From contig NZ_CANLMP010000002.1 of assembly GCF_947492405.1 (NCBI RefSeq), positions 124,001 through 188,000 of the forward strand: a DNA stretch of 64,000 bases, read 5' to 3'. The notes beneath the pieces are model-generated. The model was not told the DNA's origin. It searched no databases and was given only the letters and a program-made list of their open reading frames with translations. Shown one piece after another: positions 57,148 to 64,000 of the stretch (the first letter of the stretch is position 1; every line of letters begins with the position of its first letter). Source of the stretch: an uncultured Aquimarina sp. (GTDB lineage: Bacteria > Bacteroidota > Bacteroidia > Flavobacteriales > Flavobacteriaceae). The translations under genes were made by a program, and so were the position numbers.

Positions 57148-57936
57148 ATGCAAACTGAAAAAGTAATTGACCACATTGTAAATTGGTTAAAAGATTATGC
57201 GACTAAAGCAAATATTAATGGATTTGTTGTTGGAATTAGTGGTGGAATTGACAGCGCAGTTACCTCAACCTTATGTGCTAAAACGGGCTTACATGTTTTA
57301 TGTGTAGAAATGCCAATACATCAGGCACAAAGCCAAGTAACCCGAGCACAAGAGCATATTTCTCAACTAAAAGAACGATTTAATAAAATATCTGATACTC
57401 GAGTAGATCTAACACCAGTTTTTGAAGAATTTAAAAATTCCGTTCCAAAAAGTGATTCAGACACTCGCTTAAACCTGTCTCTAGCCAACACTAGAGCACG
57501 ATTACGGATGACTACCTTATATTATTTAGCCGGACTACATGGGTATTTAGTAGCCGGTACCGGAAATAAAGTTGAAGATTTTGGTGTAGGCTTTTATACT
57601 AAATATGGTGATGGCGGCGTTGATATAAGTCCAATTGCAGATTTATTAAAGAGTGAAGTTTATGAATTAGCAAGGGTACTGGAAGTACCTGATTCGATAC
57701 AAGTTGCTACTCCAACTGATGGTTTATTTGGAGATAGCAGGAGTGATGAGGATCAGATTGGAGCGAGTTATGACGAACTGGAATGGGCTATGAAAATGAA
57801 GGACTTAGGCAAGAAAAATGAAGATTTTTCTGGTCGAGAACAAGAGGTCTTCAAGATTTATTCCCGTTTAAATACGGTAAATCAACACAAAATGATACCG
57901 ATTCCTGTCTGCGAAATACCCGTTAATCTGATTTAA
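57148..57936 (+). CDS. nadE: NH3-dependent NAD+ synthetase
   Basis: NadE converts deamido-NAD+ to NAD+ with ATP and ammonia. The 262-residue protein has the PP-loop GISGGIDSAV and the later GTGNKVEDFGVGFYTKYGDG signature. It lacks the N-terminal nitrilase-type glutaminase domain, so it uses free ammonia. It is monocistronic in appearance, divergent from gldB. Confidence 0.95.
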   Translation: MQTEKVIDHIVNWLKDYATKANINGFVVGISGGIDSAVTSTLCAKTGLHVLCVEMPIHQAQSQVTRAQEHISQLKERFNKISDTRVDLTPVFEEFKNSVPKSDSDTRLNLSLANTRARLRMTTLYYLAGLHGYLVAGTGNKVEDFGVGFYTKYGDGGVDISPIADLLKSEVYELARVLEVPDSIQVATPTDGLFGDSRSDEDQIGASYDELEWAMKMKDLGKKNEDFSGREQEVFKIYSRLNTVNQHKMIPIPVCEIPVNLI

Positions 57937-58082
57937 GTGACATTTTATCGATAACTTCATAAAAAAAAGTTTACGACTAGTAGTTCTTAGTAATTTTGCA
58001 ATGAAAACAAATATCAGAATTACCCCTAGAGATGTTAACCCCTTTAAAATTAAAAATTAACATTTATCAATTGTAAACAAGA

Positions 58083-58715
58083 ATGACAAACGTACTAATC
58101 GCAGATCATCATCCTATTACTAGAAAAGGGATCGTTTCTTTACTTAGAAACTCTGAAGATTTTGAAATCATCGGAAAAGTAAGTAATGGAAATGAAATGT
58201 ATGATATTTTGAAATCTAATACTCCTGACATATTGATCATGGAATTAGACTTGCCTCAGATTAATGGCATTATGGCATTGCGAACCATAAAAAAAGAATT
58301 CACAGGAATTAAAGTTATTATTTTCAGCTCTCATCCTGAAGAAATGTATGCACTAAGTGCCATCAAAGCAGGTGCTTCTGCATATTTATCCAAAACAGTT
58401 GCTACTAAAACGCTTAAGAAAGCAATAGAGCGTGTTGCTCGGGGAGGTATTTACCTTAATGATAATCTAACTCAGCAGTTAGCTAATGGTAATACCAACG
58501 AAAATAATATGGTTGTGAAGTACAAGAAATTATCTTCTCGAGAAATCGAAGTATTAAATTTATTGTCTTCTGGAAAACGTAATAAAGATATCGCTAGTAC
58601 TTTATCTATAAACGAAAAAACAGTTAGTACATACAAAACCAGATTACTTAAGAAATTAAAAGTAGATAATCTTGCTGATCTTATACATCAATCCAGATTA
58701 TTACATATTAATTAA
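58083..58715 (+). CDS. NarL/FixJ-type regulator with Glu at the phospho-acceptor position
   Basis: The 210-residue protein has a receiver domain (about 1-120) and a LuxR-type HTH (about 145-205, LSSREIEVLNLLSSGKRNKD and VSTYKTRLLKKL). In the receiver, the residue that aligns with the phosphorylated Asp is Glu54 (LIMELDLPQ instead of the usual LMDxxMP), and the acidic pair at the N-terminus is DH rather than DD (Asp8, His9). Lys104 in YLSKT is kept. It may therefore be locked active or controlled without phosphorylation. No sensor kinase is next to it. It lies between nadE and dnaG and overlaps the dnaG end by 4 nt, convergent. Confidence 0.9.
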   Translation: MTNVLIADHHPITRKGIVSLLRNSEDFEIIGKVSNGNEMYDILKSNTPDILIMELDLPQINGIMALRTIKKEFTGIKVIIFSSHPEEMYALSAIKAGASAYLSKTVATKTLKKAIERVARGGIYLNDNLTQQLANGNTNENNMVVKYKKLSSREIEVLNLLSSGKRNKDIASTLSINEKTVSTYKTRLLKKLKVDNLADLIHQSRLLHIN

Positions 58716-60673
58716 ATAACACGATTTAGTTTCCTGTATAATAGTCTCCTTAGCGTATAATAATTATTAATATCCTCAAGGATGTTTCTATTATCATCAA
58801 AATTTTGAGCTTTCACTTCTTGTGAAAGCTCATTTATTTTTTCGTTAATTAAAAACCTTCTTAAATTAAGGATTGTATCAGAAACATATTGTGATACAGA
58901 ATGTTCTTTTTTCTTTACGTGGATTTCCATATCCACCCATCGATGAAGAGAATGTCGCTCTTCATCCATCATAATTTCCGTAATTTCATAAGCAACCTCC
59001 GGTGGAATTTGATTTATGAAATGTTCAATTTTAAAATCCTCTTGCTGATTTAGCTGATCTATTAATATTTTATATACTTCCTTAAATGTACTTTGCGTGA
59101 ATTCGATTTCATCTTCCTGAAGATCCAGGTATATTTTCTCAAAAACCTTCGTAGTATATAGTTCTGGTTCCAGAATTAACTCTCCTTCATCGTTTTCTTT
59201 CATAATGAGATCTTCAAACTCTTCTTCATGAGTCCCATATAACAATAAGATTTCGATAATCTTTTTTTCCAGACCATTTTGTTCATTTACCTTAGGTTGT
59301 TGCTGTACTGGTTGTTTAACAACTTCTAAAGGCTTCTTAGCTTCTTTTTGTTGTTTTCGTTGATCTTTGATATCAACATTACGAATTTGAGCTAACGTAT
59401 CGAAAAGCACATCTTCTGAAATATCCATGATACGCGAACACTCCTGTACATAAATTTCTCGCTTAATGACATCAGGAATTTTAGCAATACTCGCCACCAT
59501 ATCCCTAACTAATTCAGCTTTTTTAATTGGATCTGTTTTAGATTCTTCTTGTAAAAGCGAAGCTTTAAACCGTATAAAATCCTGAGCATTTTCCTCTAAA
59601 TAAGCTGTCAACTCTTCTAAAGTATTTTGCTTCGCAAAACTATCTGGATCCTCTCCATCGGGAAAACTACATACTTTTACATTCATCCCTTGTTCCAGAA
59701 TCAAATCGATTCCTCTAATGGATGCGCGCATACCTGCAGCATCTCCATCAAACAAAACAGTAATGTTTTTGGTAAGTCGATTTATTAATCTAATTTGATC
59801 TGATGTAAGCGCAGTACCAGAAGAAGATACCACATTTTTCACTCCTGTTTGATGAAACTGAATCACATCTGTATACCCTTCTACCAAATAACAATTATCT
59901 TCTTTTGCTATTGATTGCTTTGCATGATATATCCCATAAAGCACTTTACTCTTATGATAAATATCACTTTCTGGTGAGTTTAAATATTTTGCAGCTTTCT
60001 TTTCATTAGTCAAAATCCTTCCACCAAAACCTAACACACGACCAGACATAGATTGAATAGGAAACATTACTCTTCCCTTAAATCGATCAAATTGCTTTTC
60101 TTCTTTTACAATGGTAAGCCCTGTTTTCTCCAAAAACTCCAGCTTATATCCCTTTTTTATTGCTTCGGATGTAAATGCATCCCAAGTATCGGGAGAATAC
60201 CCTAATCCGAACTTCTCTATAGTCTCTGTAGTAAAACCTCGTTCTTTAAAATAAGACAAACCTATTGCCTTACCTTGTTCAGTCTTATGAAGTGTGTTTT
60301 GAAAAAAAGTATTCGCAAACTCACTAACCAAATACATGCTTTCTCGTTCATTAGCTTGTTCTTTTTGTTCGTCAGTTTGTTCTGTTTCTTCAATTTCTAT
60401 ATTATACTTCTTTGCAAGGTATTTAATCGCTTCAGGATAGGTGAAGTGTTCATGCTCCATTAGAAATGCTACTACATTACCCCCTTTGCCACTAGAAAAA
60501 TCCTTCCAGATTTGTTTAACCGGAGAAACCATAAAAGAAGGGGTCCTTTCTTCACTAAAAGGACTTAACCCTTTAAAATTACTTCCTGATTTTTTAAGTT
60601 GAACAAAATCTCCTATCACCTCTTCTAATCTGGCAGTTTCGAATACAGTATCTATGGTTGACTTATGAATCAT
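58712..60673 (-). CDS. dnaG: DNA primase lacking the CHC2 zinc ligands
   Basis: DnaG makes RNA primers for replication. The 653-residue protein has the N-terminal CHC2-type domain (about 1-100), a TOPRIM core (about 255-345, YLVEGYTDVIQF and VLFDGDAAGMRA) and a C-terminal helicase-binding region. The four zinc ligands are replaced: Ser37, Ser40, Asp58 and Ser61 occupy the positions of the usual Cys, His, Cys and Cys, while the surrounding RTPSFMVSPVKQ and GKGGN are kept. I believe this loss is common in flavobacterial primases. The C-terminal part between 430 and 470 is a Gln/Lys-rich linker. Confidence 0.96.
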   Translation of the reverse strand: MIHKSTIDTVFETARLEEVIGDFVQLKKSGSNFKGLSPFSEERTPSFMVSPVKQIWKDFSSGKGGNVVAFLMEHEHFTYPEAIKYLAKKYNIEIEETEQTDEQKEQANERESMYLVSEFANTFFQNTLHKTEQGKAIGLSYFKERGFTTETIEKFGLGYSPDTWDAFTSEAIKKGYKLEFLEKTGLTIVKEEKQFDRFKGRVMFPIQSMSGRVLGFGGRILTNEKKAAKYLNSPESDIYHKSKVLYGIYHAKQSIAKEDNCYLVEGYTDVIQFHQTGVKNVVSSSGTALTSDQIRLINRLTKNITVLFDGDAAGMRASIRGIDLILEQGMNVKVCSFPDGEDPDSFAKQNTLEELTAYLEENAQDFIRFKASLLQEESKTDPIKKAELVRDMVASIAKIPDVIKREIYVQECSRIMDISEDVLFDTLAQIRNVDIKDQRKQQKEAKKPLEVVKQPVQQQPKVNEQNGLEKKIIEILLLYGTHEEEFEDLIMKENDEGELILEPELYTTKVFEKIYLDLQEDEIEFTQSTFKEVYKILIDQLNQQEDFKIEHFINQIPPEVAYEITEIMMDEERHSLHRWVDMEIHVKKKEHSVSQYVSDTILNLRRFLINEKINELSQEVKAQNFDDNRNILEDINNYYTLRRLLYRKLNRVI

Positions 60674-60758
60674 TAAGTAATCAATGTAATATTATACAAC
60701 TAGCAAAAATAAAACAATTCATTGAAACTCCATTTCTCAATTATTTATATAAACAAAG

Positions 60759-60784
60759 AGGCTGCCTTAAAAAAGACAGCCTCC
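60759..60784 (-). terminator. Rho-independent terminator of the T9SS-secreted FN3 protein gene
   Basis: GAGGCTGCCTT (60759-60769) and AAGACAGCCTC (60774-60784) pair at 10 of 11 positions around AAAA. On the minus strand it is followed by TTTGTTTATA, and it lies 30 nt after the stop codon of the leftward gene. Confidence 0.7.
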
Positions 60785-60813
60785 TTGTGGCTAAATATAG
60801 CTTTAACGAATTA

Positions 60814-63800
60814 TTATTTCGAGATCACAAATTTTCTTGTTACTATAAGCTCTTCTTTATCAGAAATAAAACGGATAAAATAAGTACCAATAGCCAAATT
60901 ACTTATATCTATTTGTTGTTGAGTTCCCTGGTCATTAATTTCTTTTACCAGTTGCCCATACATAGAGAAAATCTTCACATTATCAATAGACTTATCTCCA
61001 ACAGTCACATTTAATATGTTTGAAGCTGGGTTTGGATAGATTTTAAACGCATCACTATCTTGAGAACGAAGTCCACTAAGAGGATATGTATCTAACCTAG
61101 CACCGCCTTCTATACAGAAATCTGTAGCTTCAGAATTACCAAATTCTCCTCCGGTTACGATAGTTCCAGCATCACTGGATAATGTATAAGAACCATTACC
61201 AAATCCACAGCAGATACCATCTCCAAATGAATCAGAAATTGTAAATGTATATGAACCATTTGCTAAACCTGAAATAGTCTCAGTAACTGTTGATCCATCT
61301 GGATTTGCAGTAGAATAGCTCTCTGAAGCCACTACAGTACCTCCAGAATCAGTTACCGTCCAAGAAGTTTCTTGAGGATAGTTATCAAAAGTAATACTTA
61401 ATGTCACATCTCCTGAAGCACAATCTCCACCACCTGGTCCTCCGTCAGCACTTAATTGCACATCGTCAATAGCAGCATCGGCTCTCCAAGTTCCACCAGT
61501 TACTCTATTAAATCTTAATTGTACTCCCGTACCTACATAAGCAGCTAAATCGATATTAGCAGTTTGCCAAGAATTACCTTGATTACCACTTCTATTCCAA
61601 ATACTGGTCCAGGTAACACCTTCATCATTACTCGCCTCTACATCTAATGATCCAAAATTATTAGCACCAAACATATGATACTGGAACGAGAAAGAAGCAG
61701 AAGAAGCACCTGTAAGGTCAAAACAAGGAGATGTTATAATCGCTTGTTTATCTGGGAATCCAATTCCATTACCAGAAGCTTCTACATAGATATAATTTGA
61801 TCCATCTACAGCACTAGAAGGTCCTGTTCTATTAGATGGAGTTCCATTAGCATCTACAGTCCAATCAAGATCATCTCCAGCATCCTGAGTCCAAGCTGCA
61901 ATACCAGCTTCAAAACTCTCAGCATAAGGTGGCACAACACCTCCTAAACAACCTGAAGCTGCTGGAGTTGTAACGCTAAGTGGCGCACTTGCTACTGATT
62001 CATTTCCTGCTGCATCTTTTGCTATAACTGTAAATTCATAAGTGGTTTCCTCAGTTAACCCACTAATTACAGCTGTAGTATCTGAAACCGTTGCAACAAC
62101 AACTCCGTCTTGTAACACATCGTATTCTGCTACACCAACATTATCTGTAGAAGCATCCCAACTAAGTGTGGTTTGCCCTGAAGTAGTATTAGATGCGGTA
62201 AGATTTGCTGGAGCAGTTGGAGCTTCTGTATCAGGAGCTTCTGTAGTTACTGTTATTGCTGCGCTGGCTGCTGATTCATTTCCAGCGGCATCTTTAGCTA
62301 CAACTGTAAAATCATATGAAGTTGCAGGAGATAATCCTGCAATATCTGCAGATGTAGTAGCAACTGTTGCCACTAAAACTCCGTCTTGAAATACATCATA
62401 AGCGGTAACTCCAATATTATCTGTAGAAGCATCCCAACTAATCGTCGTAGAAACATCTGTTGTATTAGATGCTACTAAATTCGCCGGCACTGTTGGAGCT
62501 TCTGTATCTGGTGTATCAGGTTGTAATTTAAATGCCACAACGTGACTTCTTCTTACATTAGGAGCAGGTCCTTTCATATACTCACTAATATGCCAAAAGG
62601 TCATATCATCTAAAGGATCAATCGTCATTTGTCCATAATCTCCATAACGACCATCTCCTCTATTATTTTGCGCATCACCATCAGCAGAAACTTGCTCTGC
62701 CAGTGTCATAGTACCCGAAGGATCACTCGCCAATCTACCTGTATATCTTAATGAGGTAAACACAGTGCTACTTACTACAGTATACGCCAAACCAATATTA
62801 CCTTGAGCATCTTGTGCTATACTACCACAAAAAGCACTTAAGCCATCTGGTTGCACATATGTACCTTCTTGAAAAATTGTCCAAGGCTGTCCATCTCCTG
62901 TCTGTCTTAACTCGTACCAACGAATACCTGCAAGACTATCTGTTCCATCTAAATCAACTACAAAATTCAATACAATAGAATTGTGAGTACCAAAACGTCT
63001 ATAGTTAGTCATGTACATCATTGTCGCTTGTAATGCATCGATATCAGGTCCATTTCCCGGCTCGTCCAAATTTTGGAATGATCCACCATCAAACACACTA
63101 TCAAAAGGTGTAGTATCAATTTCCTGAGGTTGAGATATAGTTGAATTCCCAGGATTAGCCCAATCTACATCAGTAGTCCACACTTTTATGTGATCTTGAG
63201 AAACTCCAGACCAGCTATCATCTTGTAAATATAGTATAGAATGTCCTGTACCTACTGGTGGTAAATTTGGACCAGTAGAGTTAGAACCACCTGGACTGTA
63301 AAAACCATTAGTTGCTGCTCCTGGTAGCGGAAAACCTAAGAAACCTGCGTTAGGATCACCTACTAACATTTTATCTCTTTCTACAGCAAATACAACATCA
63401 TTAGCACTTGGATTATTTTGATCTTTATTAGCAGTGATATAATACCCATCACTCCATATAGATAGTTTTTCGTAATCTGGAAATGATCCTGTATTAAACC
63501 TATACGTAAACCATCCGTCATTTACCGGATCCGGTCCTTGTCCAACTGCAATTAAAATACCGTTTGGAGTATTACTAAACTCCATGATAATAAATCGATC
63601 AGCATAATTATCATATACAACGATTGGATCTCCAAGAGTCTCACCAGGAAACAAAGTACCTAATGAAGCTTCTGGTAACAGTACATTACCCGATCTATCC
63701 AAAATACCGAATCCTGAATTAAAAGCATATACATAATGATTAGGTCCGATAGCTCCTGTTGCATCATTTAATACAGTACCAATATGTGCATCAAAAGAAG

Positions 63801-64000
63801 CAACTTCAGTACTAATCGCAGTCTTAGCATCAAAATTCTTTTGTACAGCCATAAGAGGATCATTCTGACCAAAAGCTGGGCTACCTTTTCCTGGAACAAA
63901 CATATTTTGCCCTCTTTGTTTGTCTGGAGCTACATGTTGGAAATCTTGTGCGGATATTACATTATCCATTTTAGAAATTGCTGGTATGTTTCTTACATAA
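60814..64000 (-). CDS. large T9SS-secreted protein with FN3 repeats, MAM-like domain and C-terminal sorting domain (partial)
   Basis: The frame is open to the right edge with no stop, so the true start lies outside; at least 1061 residues are present. From the ATG at 63969 they include a beta-rich propeller-like region (about 30-485, with repeated GPNHYVYAFNS-like blades), two FN3 domains (about 490-580 and 582-675), a MAM-like jelly roll (about 685-850, PYAESFEAGIAAWTQDAGDD and DIDDVQL-like end), a further beta domain with cysteines (SFGDGICCGFGNG) and a type A T9SS sorting domain (about 970-1051, IYPNPASNILNV and GTYFIRF). It is exported to the cell surface or medium. No catalytic motif is recognised; adhesion is likely. 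Confidence 0.88.
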   Translation of the reverse strand, partial: YVRNIPAISKMDNVISAQDFQHVAPDKQRGQNMFVPGKGSPAFGQNDPLMAVQKNFDAKTAISTEVASFDAHIGTVLNDATGAIGPNHYVYAFNSGFGILDRSGNVLLPEASLGTLFPGETLGDPIVVYDNYADRFIIMEFSNTPNGILIAVGQGPDPVNDGWFTYRFNTGSFPDYEKLSIWSDGYYITANKDQNNPSANDVVFAVERDKMLVGDPNAGFLGFPLPGAATNGFYSPGGSNSTGPNLPPVGTGHSILYLQDDSWSGVSQDHIKVWTTDVDWANPGNSTISQPQEIDTTPFDSVFDGGSFQNLDEPGNGPDIDALQATMMYMTNYRRFGTHNSIVLNFVVDLDGTDSLAGIRWYELRQTGDGQPWTIFQEGTYVQPDGLSAFCGSIAQDAQGNIGLAYTVVSSTVFTSLRYTGRLASDPSGTMTLAEQVSADGDAQNNRGDGRYGDYGQMTIDPLDDMTFWHISEYMKGPAPNVRRSHVVAFKLQPDTPDTEAPTVPANLVASNTTDVSTTISWDASTDNIGVTAYDVFQDGVLVATVATTSADIAGLSPATSYDFTVVAKDAAGNESAASAAITVTTEAPDTEAPTAPANLTASNTTSGQTTLSWDASTDNVGVAEYDVLQDGVVVATVSDTTAVISGLTEETTYEFTVIAKDAAGNESVASAPLSVTTPAASGCLGGVVPPYAESFEAGIAAWTQDAGDDLDWTVDANGTPSNRTGPSSAVDGSNYIYVEASGNGIGFPDKQAIITSPCFDLTGASSASFSFQYHMFGANNFGSLDVEASNDEGVTWTSIWNRSGNQGNSWQTANIDLAAYVGTGVQLRFNRVTGGTWRADAAIDDVQLSADGGPGGGDCASGDVTLSITFDNYPQETSWTVTDSGGTVVASESYSTANPDGSTVTETISGLANGSYTFTISDSFGDGICCGFGNGSYTLSSDAGTIVTGGEFGNSEATDFCIEGGARLDTYPLSGLRSQDSDAFKIYPNPASNILNVTVGDKSIDNVKIFSMYGQLVKEINDQGTQQQIDISNLAIGTYFIRFISDKEELIVTRKFVISK

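Noticed and set aside
62042..62389. 115-codon forward frame within the secreted FN3 gene
   Set aside because: Shadow of the FN3 repeats; the sense frame is supported by domains over more than 1000 residues.
1..64000. CRISPR array, phage genes or toxin-antitoxin system
   Set aside because: No regularly spaced direct repeats of 25-40 bp and no cas, capsid, terminase or recognised toxin genes were seen.

Overview
The window looks like a chromosomal segment from a low-GC marine-type member of the Flavobacteriaceae (Bacteroidota). The signs are gliding genes gldB and gldC, a type IX secretion (T9SS) C-terminal sorting domain, a SusC/SusD pair driven by an ECF sigma factor and FecR, promoter boxes of the Bacteroidota type (TAnnTTTG with TTTG upstream), a flavobacterial-style dcw cluster, and a DnaG whose zinc ligands are replaced. 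An Aquimarina-like genus is a guess from style, not a demonstrated assignment.

Left part (1-12.5 kb): a 5'-nucleotidase-like lipoprotein cut by the window edge. Then two divergent operons share one palindrome and overlapping promoters: leftwards an ABC ATPase, a FtsX/MacB-type permease with a His/Glu-rich loop and a small Cys-containing secreted protein; rightwards a MerC-like membrane protein, GTP cyclohydrolase I and a secreted alpha/beta hydrolase. This resembles a metal (probably zinc) responsive locus. Next come a 988-residue chimeric surface protein (carboxypeptidase-regulatory, VWA-like, TonB-plug-like, TPR) and a SnoaL/NmrA/quinone-oxidoreductase operon followed by an AraC regulator.

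Middle (12.5-36 kb): a decayed stretch with a tRNA 3' remnant, an IS110-family transposase pseudogene, a secreted metallophosphatase and an IS3-family pseudogene. Then a complete sigma/FecR/SusC(STN)/SusD locus whose cargo is two or three putative surface-binding lipoproteins, a serine-hydrolase lipoprotein and an S9 peptidase, with no glycoside hydrolase; it may serve a non-carbohydrate polymer. A symporter N-terminal remnant, aspartate ammonia-lyase and a 1008-residue BNR/VPS10-type beta-propeller protein follow.

Right part (36-64 kb): tRNA-Arg(TCG) with an overlapping GIY-YIG gene, bracketed by partial tRNA copies; yqeY; and the leftward dcw cluster mraZ-rsmH-ftsL-ftsI-murE-mraY-(four-helix-bundle gene)-murD-ftsW-murG-murC-ftsQ-ftsA-ftsZ, with MraZ-type operator repeats upstream and a strong terminator downstream. 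The four-helix-bundle gene between mraY and murD appears to be an insertion that supplies the present murD start. Beyond mraZ lie an alpha/beta hydrolase, engB, an unknown gene, gldB-gldC, nadE, a NarL-type regulator with Glu in place of the phospho-acceptor Asp, dnaG, and a large T9SS-secreted FN3 protein that runs off the right edge.
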